Assembly: GCA_022574815.1 (NCBI GenBank)
Contig: JACZRH010000009.1
Coordinates: 1 to 34,118, forward strand
DNA: 34,118 bases
DNA from: Planctomycetota bacterium
GTDB taxonomy: Bacteria; Planctomycetota; Phycisphaerae; UBA1845; Fen-1342
Direction: 5' to 3'
Under the pieces are notes generated by a model, which saw only the letters and a program-made list of their open reading frames with translations, did no database searches and was not told where the DNA came from. Made by a program: the position numbers and the translations under genes. This document shows, piece after piece, positions 23,396-34,118 of the stretch. The first letter of the stretch is position 1. Each line of letters opens with the position of its first letter.

Positions 23396-24043
23396 ATGCC
23401 GGCCGTTTTGCTGGCGATCGGGGCTTATCTGCTCGGTGCGATTCCGTTCGGCGTCCTGATCGGGCGGGCGCGCGGCGTCGACATTCTCGCCGCCGGCAGC
23501 AAGAACATCGGGGCAACCAATGTCGGCCGCGTGATCGGGCGCAAGTGGGGGCTCTTCTGTCTGCTGCTCGACATTCTCAAGGGACTCATCCCCTCGCTGG
23601 CGGCGTTCTTCGTACTCGTGCGCGAACCGGTCCAGGCCGCCGTCCTCCTGCAATGGCTGGCCGTCGGCGTCGCGGCGGTGCTGGGGCACAATTTCTCGAT
23701 CTTCCTCGGCTTTCGGGGCGGGAAAGGCGTCGCCACGACCATCGGCGTCGCGCTCGGCATCTACCCCTACTTCACCGTGGCGATGGCTGCCGCCATCGTC
23801 GCGTACGCGATCGTGCGCTTCTCAACCGGATGGGTATCGCTCGGCTCGCTGACGATCGCAACGGTCTTTCCGATCGCGTTCTATGCCTACGTGCTGATCA
23901 GCGAACGCGCGTCCCTGGCCGAGTGCTGGCCGCTTCAGATCGCGGCCGTCCTGCTGGGATTGCTGATCATCCTGCGACACCGGGCCAACATCGCCCGGCT
24001 GCTGCGCGGCGAGGAATCGCGCGTCACCCGGCAAGGGTCATAG
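23396..24043 (+). CDS. plsY: Acyl-phosphate:glycerol-3-phosphate acyltransferase
   Basis: Predicted 215-residue integral membrane acyltransferase that moves an acyl chain from acyl-phosphate to glycerol-3-phosphate, the first step of phospholipid synthesis with PlsX. The conserved motifs are clear: GAIPFGVLIGRARGVDI then AAGSKNIGATNVGRVIGRKWG (motif 1), GHNFSIFLGFRGGKGVATTIG (motifs 2 and 3). Five or more hydrophobic helices span the protein. I chose the ATG at 23396 because the family starts a few residues before the first helix; a TTG one codon earlier and an ATG at 23351 are alternatives. No clear ribosome-binding site is visible. It converges on the ABC ATPase gene with 31 bases between. 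Confidence 0.95.
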   Translation: MPAVLLAIGAYLLGAIPFGVLIGRARGVDILAAGSKNIGATNVGRVIGRKWGLFCLLLDILKGLIPSLAAFFVLVREPVQAAVLLQWLAVGVAAVLGHNFSIFLGFRGGKGVATTIGVALGIYPYFTVAMAAAIVAYAIVRFSTGWVSLGSLTIATVFPIAFYAYVLISERASLAECWPLQIAAVLLGLLIILRHRANIARLLRGEESRVTRQGS

Positions 24044-24074
24044 CGCCGACCGGGCATTACCGAAGAGGTATCGA

Positions 24075-24875
24075 TCACCACCACGAAGGCACGACGAGCT
24101 CGCGACCGGCGTCCGTGCGCGCGATCTCAAACTCCGCATCGAAGATCGTCGCGAGCCGTGCCGGATCAAGCAGCTCTTCGGCCGGCCCATCCGCGACGAT
24201 GCGCCCCTCGCGCAGCGCCACCACGCGGCCGCCCAGCACCGCCGGAAGCTGAAGATCATGACTGATCACGACCAACCCGCGCCCGCGGCCGTGCCAACTT
24301 CGCAGCAAGTGCGCCAACTCGATCTGAAAGGCCGGGTCCAGGGCGGTCCCGGGCTCATCGAGGAACATCATTTCCGCGTCCTGTGCCATCGCGGCGGCGA
24401 TCAGAGCCTTTTGTCGCTCACCGCCGCTGATGGCATTGATCTGCCGCTGCGCGAGCGGCGTCAGTCCGCTCTGCGCGAGCGCGGTGTCGATCGCGCGACG
24501 GTCCGCGTCACCCAGCGGGCGTAGCGGCGAGACGTGCGGAAAACGACCGGCCGCCACCACGTCGTACACGCTGAAGGCCGGGATGCGGTCCACGACCTGC
24601 GGAACGTACGACGCGAAGCGGCCGCGTCGGCGAGCGGCCATGCGGTGCATCGGCGTCCCATCGAGCTCGACCCTGCCGGTTGCGGGAGGGAGCAACCCGA
24701 GCAAAGCCAGCATCAGAGTCGTCTTGCCCGAGCCGTTCGGGCCGATCAGCGAAACGCACTCGCCCGCCCGAATCGTGGTGCAAATGTCGAAGAGCACCGG
24801 CCGCCCGCCGCGGACGACGCTCAGCCCGCAGCACCGCAGGCCGCAGGCCGGAGCTGGGCCGTGTGCCTCACTCAT
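24075..24875 (-). CDS. ABC transporter ATPase (cobalamin/iron-siderophore type)
   Basis: Predicted 266-residue ATP-binding subunit of a BtuD/FepC-type importer. Walker A is GPNGSGKTT (45-53), the Q-loop is near SYVPQ, the signature is ISGGERQKA, Walker B is MMFLDEP, and the H-loop is VVISHDLQ. The start overlaps the end of the binding-protein gene by 8 bases. It must work with a FecCD-type permease, which is not in the window. It is the last gene of the minus-strand operon, and plsY converges on it. Confidence 0.94.
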   Translation of the reverse strand: MSEAHGPAPACGLRCCGLSVVRGGRPVLFDICTTIRAGECVSLIGPNGSGKTTLMLALLGLLPPATGRVELDGTPMHRMAARRRGRFASYVPQVVDRIPAFSVYDVVAAGRFPHVSPLRPLGDADRRAIDTALAQSGLTPLAQRQINAISGGERQKALIAAAMAQDAEMMFLDEPGTALDPAFQIELAHLLRSWHGRGRGLVVISHDLQLPAVLGGRVVALREGRIVADGPAEELLDPARLATIFDAEFEIARTDAGRELVVPSWW

Positions 24876-25809
24876 TGCTCTTCTCCGCGACGGCGCGGCA
24901 GATGGCGTCGTAGGTCCGCGCGATGCGCGGGCCGAGCACCGAGAATTCGAGATTGCTCAACACGCGTACGCGGCGGTCGGCCACGGCCCGCAACGGGCCG
25001 ATCCGCGACCAAACCTCGCGAGCACTCGCCGCGCCGTGGGCCCGGCCCCGGCCGGTCGGGTCGAGCTCCAGGATCACGTCGGGGTCTTCGTGCAGGATGA
25101 ATTCGAGCGAGAGCGGAACGAACGAGCGCGCCCCGGCCGCGGCGATGTTGGTGTGCCCGGCCCGGCGAATCAGGTCGTCATAGAAGGACCCCGGACTCGC
25201 GACGATCGGCGGCGTGGGCGGGTCCGAAAGAGTGGCCGTCAGCAGCAACACGCGCGCTGGAGCCACGCCGGAGTAGCGCGCATCCACCGCGTCGAGCTCG
25301 CTACGGACCTTCTCACAAAGTCGTTCAGCGCCTTCGCCGCGGCCGGTAAGCTCGCCGATGCGGCGAATGGACCTGAACAAGTCGTCCAGCGAGTCATCGG
25401 GCAGCGATTCGAGCCGCAGGTCGAGCGGTGCCAGGCGTTCGGTGATCGAGCGGCTCCGGCCGGCGATCAGGATCAGGTCCGGGCGCAGATCGAGCAGGGC
25501 CTCGACGTTGACGTCGAGCAACGCCCCAATCGACGGGACCGTTTCGATACCCGGCGGATAAGTGCAGTAACGCGTGCGCCCGACGAGCTGCGCGCGCAAG
25601 CCCAGCGCGCAGCAGATTTCCGTGATGTTCGGCGCGGCGCTGACGATGCGCAGTTGCGAACCGGGTTTGACCTTCGCCGGTCCGGCCGGCCGAGAATCGC
25701 ATCCGAGCAGCGCGACGGAGAAAGCGAATGCAAGAATACGGAGCGGGCCCGCCGCAACAAACCGCTCGCGAGCAAGGCTCGCGAAGCCCCAACCAGCCGC
25801 GTGCGTCAT
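24868..25809 (-). CDS. BtuF-like periplasmic binding lipoprotein
   Basis: Predicted 313-residue substrate-binding protein of the class III type (PF01497), which delivers cobalamin, heme or iron-siderophore to an importer. The signal ends in a lipobox with Cys37 (VALLGCDSR). The body has the family markers RIVSAAPNITEICCALGL, YPPGIETVPSIGALLDVNVEALLDLRPDLIL and the DDL-GELTGR helix. The start ATG (25807-25809) overlaps the stop of the upstream lipoprotein gene as ATGA, and its own stop overlaps the ATPase gene. The N-terminus before the hydrophobic core is long (about 22 residues), so a later start is possible. The ligand cannot be read from sequence. Confidence 0.9.
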   Translation of the reverse strand: MTHAAGWGFASLARERFVAAGPLRILAFAFSVALLGCDSRPAGPAKVKPGSQLRIVSAAPNITEICCALGLRAQLVGRTRYCTYPPGIETVPSIGALLDVNVEALLDLRPDLILIAGRSRSITERLAPLDLRLESLPDDSLDDLFRSIRRIGELTGRGEGAERLCEKVRSELDAVDARYSGVAPARVLLLTATLSDPPTPPIVASPGSFYDDLIRRAGHTNIAAAGARSFVPLSLEFILHEDPDVILELDPTGRGRAHGAASAREVWSRIGPLRAVADRRVRVLSNLEFSVLGPRIARTYDAICRAVAEKSNE

Positions 25810-26333
25810 CGCGGATCCTCCGGCAACGCGGGCGGCATCCGCTTTTCAATGACGCTGCTGATGAACACGGCTTGCAGTTGGTTCGCCCAGCTCGGACGGT
25901 CCCCGAAGATCTCAAAAACCAGCCGCCCCCACGCAAACAGGACACCGAGGTCGGTCCACGACCCGCCGTCGCCGATCTCGAACGGCTCGGCATCCCCGCG
26001 CGGCCGAAAGAACTCGTACGCGCGGCGCGCGTCGTCCGCCGAGCGAAACGCAAAGGCCCGGACCGTCATGTGCCGCTGTGCGTCGTTTTCGTGCCGGTAG
26101 ATCCCGAGCCAGACGCGCTGCGGCTCGAATCGGCCCCATTCGTCCGCATCGTCGCCGAGGGCCGGCGCGGCGGCTGCCCACGCACCGGACCAGATCTCGT
26201 CCTGAAGTATCCAGGGGGCGGCGACGGCCGCGGGCGGCAACGTCTCAGCCACGGAAGCGACCTTGGGCCCGAGCGTTCGCCCCGAGCAGCCGGCGACGAA
26301 CGCGAGCAGGACCAGGCCAAGCCGAGCGTTCAT
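25806..26333 (-). CDS. Lipoprotein of unknown function in a transporter operon
   Basis: Predicted 175-residue lipoprotein with the signal MNARLGLVLLAFVAGC and Cys16 as lipid site. The mature part is a single small domain (ALGDDADEWGRFEPQRVWLGIYRHENDAQRHMTVRAFAF, DDARRAYEFFRPRGDAEPFEIGDGGSWTDLGVLFAWGRLVFEIFG). This resembles small domains that assess total abundance or oxidation by pattern only; I cannot name a family. It overlaps the genes on both sides (ATGA), so it is made with the metallo-hydrolase and the binding protein. I infer a role with the importer at the membrane, but nothing in the sequence shows one. Confidence 0.7.
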   Translation of the reverse strand: MNARLGLVLLAFVAGCSGRTLGPKVASVAETLPPAAVAAPWILQDEIWSGAWAAAAPALGDDADEWGRFEPQRVWLGIYRHENDAQRHMTVRAFAFRSADDARRAYEFFRPRGDAEPFEIGDGGSWTDLGVLFAWGRLVFEIFGDRPSWANQLQAVFISSVIEKRMPPALPEDPR

Positions 26334-26998
26334 TCGCCGAGCTCCGCGCGCAGGACGGCGTTGTGCTCTCGTTCGTGGCCGATGGTCGAGATCGGTCCGT
26401 GGCCGGAATAGAGGACGGTCTCGTCGGGCAGTGTCAGGAGTTGGTTGCGGATATTCTCGAGCAGATCCTCGCGCGAGCTGTTGGGAAAGTCGTAGCGGCC
26501 GATGCTGCCGTTGAACAACGCGTCGCCGCCAAGGACGACGCCGGCCTCGGACGAGTAGAACGCCAGACCGCCGGGCGAGTGCCCCGATACGTCGAGCACC
26601 TGCCACACCAGCCTACCCAGCTCGAGCGTCTCGCCGGGCTCGATCAGACGATCGGCCGGCGGCGCGACGATCGGGACGCCCAGCGCGGCCGACATGTTGG
26701 CCTCGGCGTCGGTCAGCAGGTCGGCCTCGGCCCGCGGTGCGATGATCGGAATCTCCGAATACTCGGCCTTCAGCGGCCCCACCCCCGCAATGTGATCCGG
26801 ATGGCAATGCGTCAGCACAATCGCCGACGGCTTGAGCCCGCGTTCTCGAATGCTCGCGACGAACTGCTCGGCCTGCGGCGGGAGCCCGGGATCGATGATC
26901 CAGGCCTCGTCGTCGCCGTCGCACCACAGCAGCAGGCCGTTCTCCTGATAGAACGGGTCGTTGAAGATCTCGATTCGGAGACAGCCGTGTTCGTTCAT
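26330..26998 (-). CDS. Glyoxalase II-like metallo-hydrolase
   Basis: Predicted 222-residue cytoplasmic metallo-beta-lactamase-fold hydrolase. The motif THCHPDHIAG carries the metal ligands His64, His66, Asp68 and His69. SGHSPGG, GGDALFNGSIGRYDFPNSS and YSGHGPISTIGHEREHN complete the set seen in glyoxalase II-like hydrolases. The usual role is cleavage of a thioester such as S-lactoylglutathione, but this short form lacks the C-terminal helical domain, so its substrate is open. It is the first gene of the minus-strand operon, with a weak ribosome-binding site (AGGATT). Its stop overlaps the start of the lipoprotein gene as ATGA. Confidence 0.92.
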   Translation of the reverse strand: MNEHGCLRIEIFNDPFYQENGLLLWCDGDDEAWIIDPGLPPQAEQFVASIRERGLKPSAIVLTHCHPDHIAGVGPLKAEYSEIPIIAPRAEADLLTDAEANMSAALGVPIVAPPADRLIEPGETLELGRLVWQVLDVSGHSPGGLAFYSSEAGVVLGGDALFNGSIGRYDFPNSSREDLLENIRNQLLTLPDETVLYSGHGPISTIGHEREHNAVLRAELGE

Positions 26999-27255
26999 AA
27001 TCCTACGCGCTCGGGTCGTCAGCCAATTCGCGGCCCCATCCTACCCGCCCCGTCGATCGGCGGGGCAGAAAAAGGGTTCGGGAGTCTTTTCTCGAATCAC
27101 CGTTCAGGCTCATGCTGGTGTGGCGCGAGAAGCGACTCCCGATCCCTTGGTTCCCAGCGCCAATTGCCAAATCGCTGCGCCCGCGAAGTGAACGAGCGGC
27201 TCGATTGCGTCGATACTTCCGGAGACCGTCTCGACCCGTGCTCCCGGAGACCCGC

Positions 27256-27471
27256 TTGCCCTCGTCACTCATTGTCATTGCGGCAGCCATCGTCGCCGGC
27301 CTGCTGTTTCTCTGCGGCTTCGCGAAATCCAAGCAGGCGGCCAACGACATGCTCGTCGAATACCGCAAGCTGCTGGCGGACGCTCGCAAGGAAAAGGCCA
27401 TCGAGCTCGAGGCGGCGAAGAAGGAAGCCGATGAGATTGCCGAGGCGGCGCCGCTCCATCCGCCATCCTAG
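27256..27471 (+). CDS. Small single-pass membrane protein with coiled-coil tail
   Basis: Predicted 71-residue protein: one hydrophobic helix (PSSLIVIAAAIVAGLLFLCGF, about 2-22), then a charged helix rich in Lys, Glu and Ala (LVEYRKLLADARKEKAIELEAAKKEADEIAEAA), likely a coiled coil. The TTG at 27256 has GGAG six bases upstream; a GTG at 27238 is an alternative start. Length and form fit small FtsB-like or phage-shock-like anchor proteins, but nothing identifies it. It stands alone between the hydrolase operon and secA. Confidence 0.5.
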   Translation: MPSSLIVIAAAIVAGLLFLCGFAKSKQAANDMLVEYRKLLADARKEKAIELEAAKKEADEIAEAAPLHPPS

Positions 27472-27512
27472 CCTACGAACCGGCCGCAACGAAGCGTCGC
27501 GCCGGGCGGACC

Positions 27513-27530
27513 CGCGGGCTTCAGCCCGCG
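27513..27530. repeat. Perfect palindrome CGCGGGCT-TC-AGCCCGCG
   Basis: An 8-bp perfect stem with a 2-base centre lies in the non-coding stretch 27472-27755. Similar short palindromes are scattered in related genomes. It could act as a terminator for the small membrane protein gene, though no T-run follows. I see no gene in the rest of the stretch. Confidence 0.45.
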
Positions 27531-27755
27531 CTGCCTGTGATCCGATTCTGTCCGAGCCCGACGCGCGAGCGAGGACTGCGCTTTGTAGCTTCGTGGCCTC
27601 CCCCTCAATCCCTCATTTCCTTGATCCTTGATCTGCAAACTCCTCCCCCCAAGCCTGCCCACGGCTCCTGAAGGTCCGAAGTCCGTAGAATGGGCTCCGC
27701 CTACCAGTTCGCTCGCGGAGCGTGAGTTCCTCCGCCGCCCCTTGCTCCGTTCTCG

Positions 27756-30413
<2,658 letters not shown>

Positions 30414-30983
30414 CTCGGCGAGAACCCGGGATCGCACCACCCTGGCGTACAGGATCCAACCCGGGATGCCGAGGACGAGGATGAGATGGACCACGTTGCG
30501 GTCGGTGAGGACGCCGAGGATGATGATCGCCAGCAGAATGAACGGGAAAGCAAGCTGCATGTCACCCAGCCGCATGAGAACCGAATCCCACCAACCCCGC
30601 GAGAAACCGGCCGACAAGCCTGCGATCAAGCCCAGGATCGCAGCGATGAGAACTGCGAGTAGAGCGATGATCAGTGAGTTGCGGGCCCCGTACATCAATC
30701 GGCTGGCCACGTCTCGACCGAGGGTGTCGGTGCCCAGGGGGAAATCCCATGATCCACCGTCGACCCAGGCAGGCGGAGCCAAGCCGTTGGAGAGGTCCTG
30801 TTGCAGCGGATCGTGGGGGGCGAGCACGGGGGCCAATGCCGCGACCACAACGATAATCACAAGCGCAACCGCTCCGATGACGAAGGTCTTGCGCCTGAGC
30901 AGTTGTCGCGCCACATGCGCGCGGGCCGGTGTCCTCTCGGCAGCCGGCCCCGACGGGATACCTCCGGTGGCCAGATCAGTCAT
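30414..30983 (-). CDS. DppC-type ABC permease, N-terminal part only
   Basis: About 190 residues of a DppC/OppC-type permease of an ABC peptide importer. The N-terminal cytoplasmic lead and first helix ([26 protein letters not shown]), the periplasmic segment with the usual [21 protein letters not shown], and three more helices are visible. The EAA-containing loop that contacts the ATPase is cut: the sequence stops at [19 protein letters not shown]. Full members have about 280-300 residues. The start overlaps the dppB stop by 8 bases, as expected in such operons. Codon use is less GC-biased than in the genes to the left of the join. Confidence 0.92.
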
Positions 30984-31905
30984 TTTGGGCGAGCCTGATC
31001 CGAGGGTCCAATGCGGCGTAGGTGAGATCGACGAAGAAGTTCACGATCACGAATGCGACCGCGGCGACCAGAACGCCGCCCTGGATCATCGGGAAGTTGC
31101 GGCCGGCGACCGCATCGAGGGTGAGCTTTCCGATCCCAGGCCAATTGAAGATGACTTCAACGACGTACGAGCCCGCCAGGATCAGTCCCAGCTGTAGGCC
31201 GATCAGGGTGACGAGCGGAAGTGCAGCCATCTTGAGTCCGTGAACGAGGATCACCCTCTGCTCCGGGATGCCTCTGGCGCGCGCCGCTCGCACGTGTTGG
31301 TCGCCCAGCGTTTCGAGGAGTGACTGGCGAATAGTGCGAATGAGTACCGGCGTCAGCGCCACCGAGAGCGTGATCACGGGAAGCACGAAGCTCTTGGGGC
31401 CTTCCAGGTCGATGGCCGGCAGCCAGCCGAGACGCACCGAGAAGAAGAGGATGAGCACGATCGCCAGCCAGAAGCTTGGAGTGGCCAGTGCGAGCGAGAC
31501 GTAGACCAGCACTCCTCGGTCAAAGACACCGTTGGGCCGCAGGGCGGCCCCGATACCGAGGATGAGGGCCACCGTTGAGGAGAACAGGATGGTCACCGCA
31601 GCGAGCATGGCGGTGTTGGGGAGGGCCTTGAGCACTTCGTCGAGGACGGGTTGGCCCCCATGGAACGACTTGCCGAGGTCACCTCTGGTGAGCCCGGTGA
31701 GATACTCGACGTATTGCATCGGGATCGGCCGGTCTGTCCCGATCTTCTCGCGGGTTAGCTGAACCAGCTCTTCCTGTTGTCCCGGCGGGTTCATGAGGTT
31801 GGCGGGGTCGCCGGATGCGATGCGCAGGATGAAGAACACGAGCGTGACGACTCCGAAGACGACGATCGCCATCTGAGCCGTGCGGCGAAGGGTGAACTTG
31901 AGCAT
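30976..31905 (-). CDS. DppB-type ABC peptide permease
   Basis: Predicted 309-residue first permease subunit of a peptide/nickel-type ABC importer (DppB/OppB family). It has the N-terminal signature [33 protein letters not shown], the [30 protein letters not shown] loop, six predicted helices and the EAA-type loop ([27 protein letters not shown]). It ends [15 protein letters not shown]. The start lies 96 bases from the binding-protein gene. The length is normal. It is the one intact permease of the operon. Confidence 0.95.
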   Translation of the reverse strand: MLKFTLRRTAQMAIVVFGVVTLVFFILRIASGDPANLMNPPGQQEELVQLTREKIGTDRPIPMQYVEYLTGLTRGDLGKSFHGGQPVLDEVLKALPNTAMLAAVTILFSSTVALILGIGAALRPNGVFDRGVLVYVSLALATPSFWLAIVLILFFSVRLGWLPAIDLEGPKSFVLPVITLSVALTPVLIRTIRQSLLETLGDQHVRAARARGIPEQRVILVHGLKMAALPLVTLIGLQLGLILAGSYVVEVIFNWPGIGKLTLDAVAGRNFPMIQGGVLVAAVAFVIVNFFVDLTYAALDPRIRLAQND

Positions 31906-32001
31906 GGCTACCTCGGACAGACCGAGGGAGCCGAGTATCCCATACCGATGTCGGGAACCCGACTCCCTATAGCTCGCTATCTCTTCTGCGTGTGCTTCCT
32001 T

Positions 32002-33603
32002 CTACTCGTTGATGCTCGCCGGGTAGAACACCGTTTCGAAGTTCGGTCTCACGTCGAGACCTTGCAGCCGTGTGTTGTTGGCGATGGTGAGGTCGCTGTT
32101 GTACAGCGGCACATGCCAGAGCTGATCCCATAGATAGGCCTGCAGATCCTGGACCACCTTCTCCCGCTCCGCAGGATCGGTTGTGGTAGCCGAAAGGTCG
32201 ATGAGCTCCTGGAGGCGCTCATCCCCGAAATACCAGGCGAACGTTTCCGAGTAGACGAACGCATGGTTGAAGGGGTCGCCGTTGCTGCTCCAGCTCAGGT
32301 GATAGACCGCCCCGGTCCCGTCCTCGCTGAAGATGTCGTCGATCATGGCCGACAGGTCCGTTACGACGAGCTTCGGCTTGAACCCGACCTCTTCCAGATT
32401 CGCCACGATGGCGGCACCGACCTCTTCGGCGCGGGGCAGGAATCCGCTCGCCACCCACAGCTCGAACTCGGGCCCACCGTCCGGAACGCCTGCCTCAGCC
32501 AGCAAGGCCTTCGCCGCTTCGACGTCCCTCGAGTACGCGGGATCGCCTTCCTGGTGGTATAGGGTCTTGGTCGGCAGGAAGCTCGTCGCAACGGCGCTCC
32601 CACCCTGGACCAAGCCGGTCACCAGGCTCTCTCGATCGATCGACAACATCATGGCCTGGCGGAATGCGGGAGTCTCGTCCCATATCGGGAGTCGGCCGGG
32701 CGCCACCCACAGGTTGACGCTCTCGATTCCGGTTACCGAGTTGAGTTCGAGATTGTCGCTGCCGTCGATGACCTGCAGGTGCTGTGGCGGCACCCGGTCG
32801 ATGACGTCGGCCTGGCCGGCGAGGAGTGCACTGAGCCTCGTGTCCGGGTCCTGGATGAACTCCCAGGTGAGGCTCTGGATCTGAGCAGGTCCCTGCCAGT
32901 AATCGGGGTTCGCTTCCATCACCTTTCGGGTCGGGCCGTTTTCGATCAGTCGGAACGCCCCCGTCCCGTTCGGCTGCGTCTTGATCTCCTCAGCGTTGTT
33001 GGCGAGATCATCCGCCGAGACGATGATCGTGTTCCGCAACTGCGCAAACAGGGGAGCAAACGGCTCGTCGCTTACCAACCGGACGGTGAACGGGTCGATG
33101 ATCTCCACGTTCGTCACGATCCAATCTCCCGCTTGGAGGGTTTCGACGTCGGTCGCGCCGGAGGCGCGCTCGATGGACGCCTTTACGTCCTCGGCGTCGA
33201 AGGCCGACCCATCGTGGAAGATGACGTCTTCACGCAACTTGAACTCCCAGGTTCGGTCATCGACCTGGGTCCACTCGGTGGCAAGCATCGGCACCGATGG
33301 AGCGTCGGTGTCCGGGTTGTCGACCAGGTAGTCGAAGATCTGCGCCTCGATTCGGCTCTGACTCTGCGCCGTATGCTGGTACGGGTCCCAGTCGGCCCAG
33401 AAGTTCTCGGCAATGAGGAACCTCACGCTGGTGTCCTCGGCCGCCGGCTCTGTTGTGGTTGGGGCCGCCGTCGTTGTGGTTGCGGCGGTGGTGCCGGTCC
33501 CTTCGCCTGTTGTGGTGGTGCCGTCGTCTTCGGCGGACGTGCAAGCCGCCGCCGTCAGCGCCAGCACAAAAACGAGTACGGTCAATTGTCTTTTGCGCCT
33601 CAT
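32002..33603 (-). CDS. Extracellular solute-binding lipoprotein, family 5 (DppA-like)
   Basis: Predicted 533-residue binding lipoprotein of the SBP_bac_5 family that captures peptides or related small molecules for the DppBC importer. The lipobox is LTAAAC with Cys21. A Thr/Ala-rich linker (about 26-57, TTTTGEGTGTTAATTTTAAP) tethers the domain, a style common in actinobacterial lipoproteins. The body has the family blocks WEFKLREDVIFHDGSAFDAEDVKASIERA, NGTGAFRLIENGPTRKVMEANPDYWQGP and FRQAMMLSIDRESLVTGL. The start has an excellent ribosome-binding site (GGAGGTGA, 5-base gap). No ATPase genes of the operon are visible; they would follow dppC beyond the false join. Confidence 0.95.
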   Translation of the reverse strand: MRRKRQLTVLVFVLALTAAACTSAEDDGTTTTGEGTGTTAATTTTAAPTTTEPAAEDTSVRFLIAENFWADWDPYQHTAQSQSRIEAQIFDYLVDNPDTDAPSVPMLATEWTQVDDRTWEFKLREDVIFHDGSAFDAEDVKASIERASGATDVETLQAGDWIVTNVEIIDPFTVRLVSDEPFAPLFAQLRNTIIVSADDLANNAEEIKTQPNGTGAFRLIENGPTRKVMEANPDYWQGPAQIQSLTWEFIQDPDTRLSALLAGQADVIDRVPPQHLQVIDGSDNLELNSVTGIESVNLWVAPGRLPIWDETPAFRQAMMLSIDRESLVTGLVQGGSAVATSFLPTKTLYHQEGDPAYSRDVEAAKALLAEAGVPDGGPEFELWVASGFLPRAEEVGAAIVANLEEVGFKPKLVVTDLSAMIDDIFSEDGTGAVYHLSWSSNGDPFNHAFVYSETFAWYFGDERLQELIDLSATTTDPAEREKVVQDLQAYLWDQLWHVPLYNSDLTIANNTRLQGLDVRPNFETVFYPASINE

Positions 33604-33621
33604 GCCTTCACCTCCAGTTTT

Positions 33622-33639
33622 TGCCTAATGAAATAGGCA
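33622..33639. promoter_or_regulatory. Inverted repeat upstream of the dppA-like gene
   Basis: TGCCTA-ATGAAA-TAGGCA is a perfect 6-bp inverted repeat with a 6-base gap, 19 bases before the dppA-like start codon. It resembles operators for GntR- or TetR-type repressors, or a small leader hairpin. The regulator is not known. Confidence 0.4.
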
Positions 33640-33700
33640 TATCGCCCTATGGCAAGGGTAGACCACTGGTTCGCGGCGAGTCAATCCCCTTGCGTGGGTC

Positions 33701-34118
33701 TCAACCGACGCCGCCGTAGCTGCGGTCGTACACGAGCGTCTTGATCTGGGACATCTCCATGATCGTATATTTGCCACCGAGCCGACCGACGCCACTTCGC
33801 TTGCCCGAATAGCCACCAAACGGTGTGTGCGGCTGCCAGTAGGTCGGTATGTCGTTGATGTTGACGATGCCGGCCTCAAGATGCTCCGCGACATACTCGG
33901 CCAGGCGGGGATCGGCGGTGAACACGCCGGCGACGAGGCCCAGGTCGGTGCTGTTGGCGAGATCGATCGCCTCTTCGATGTCGGAGAACGCGACGACCGA
34001 GGCGACCGGGCCGAAGGTCTCCTCGCGAAACATCTCCATATCTGGTGTCACGCCCGACACAACGGTTGGCGGATAAAAGAGCGCCGTGGGGAAACCGGGT
34101 GCCCGCTGTCCCCCGACG
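33701..34118 (-). CDS. Aldehyde dehydrogenase, C-terminal part (cut by window end)
   Basis: The last 139 or so residues of an NAD(P)-dependent aldehyde dehydrogenase run off the right edge of the window. The visible frame reads GFPTALFYPPTVVSGVTPDM then REETFGPVASVVAFSDIEEAIDLANSTDLGLVAGVFT. The REETFGPV motif and the C-terminal INDIPTYWQPHTPFGGYSGKRSGVGRLGGKYTIMEMSQIKTL block are typical of the family. The catalytic Cys and the proton-abstracting Glu lie in the missing part. The start seen within the window (GTG at 34060) is internal. It lies 98 bases before the dppA-like gene and shares its strand. The substrate cannot be told; the subclass looks closer to succinate-semialdehyde-type enzymes only in general form. 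Confidence 0.9.
   Translation of the reverse strand, partial: VGGQRAPGFPTALFYPPTVVSGVTPDMEMFREETFGPVASVVAFSDIEEAIDLANSTDLGLVAGVFTADPRLAEYVAEHLEAGIVNINDIPTYWQPHTPFGGYSGKRSGVGRLGGKYTIMEMSQIKTLVYDRSYGGVG

Overview
The window looks like metagenomic DNA from a GC-rich bacterium, most likely a planctomycete or close relative. That placement is an inference from the mix of families: a pseudopilin-like domain fused to an anti-sigma scaffold, a GAF/sigma-54 activator, a GH172 protein, LolA-like exported proteins, a VgrG/LysM/PAAR-like set, and dispersed palindromic repeats. The last 3.7 kb does not fit. At about 30,410 a SecA gene that lacks its N-terminal half runs in frame into the N-terminal half of a DppC-type permease. 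Everything to the right (dppC start, dppB, a Thr-rich solute-binding lipoprotein, an aldehyde dehydrogenase) reads like another, actinobacterium-like genome. I treat 30,396-30,422 as a probable assembly misjoin.

Layout. 0.4-5 kb: a DUF456 membrane protein, a truncated exported RHS/YD-repeat protein, a lipoprotein and a small membrane protein. 5.3-10 kb: a GH172 (DUF2961) protein, a coupled zinc-ribbon/dispanin plus DUF2752 pair, and a three-gene cluster of sugar transferase, formyltransferase-like protein and PIG-L deacetylase that could build an N-formylated surface sugar. 10-15 kb: a sigma-54 activator, an ECF sigma factor with a membrane anti-sigma/pseudopilin hybrid, and a LolA-like protein with a Lys-rich tail. 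15.2-18.8 kb: an orphan type VI-like spike and cargo island (decayed VgrG, LysM/peptidoglycan-binding protein, PAAR-like DUF4280 cap) carrying an IS982-like element. 18.9-24 kb: lipA, an RNase Z-like hydrolase, nrdR with a consensus promoter and possible self-operator, an nrdR-coupled partner gene, a strong terminator, an unrecognised conserved-looking protein, and plsY. 24-27 kb: four overlapping minus-strand genes (metallo-hydrolase, lipoprotein, BtuF-like binding protein, ABC ATPase) with no permease. 27.8-34.1 kb: the C-terminal part of secA, the join, and the dpp-like operon.

Three 68-bp palindrome-ended repeats (6616, 10033, 13732) lie between genes in the left half. No rRNA, tRNA or CRISPR was found. 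The most interesting biology is the LysM/peptidoglycan-binding protein with a large Gly/Ala-rich insertion beside VgrG and PAAR-like genes, the anti-sigma/pseudopilin hybrid, and the possible NrdR site inside the nrdR promoter. The most important practical point is the SecA-DppC join.
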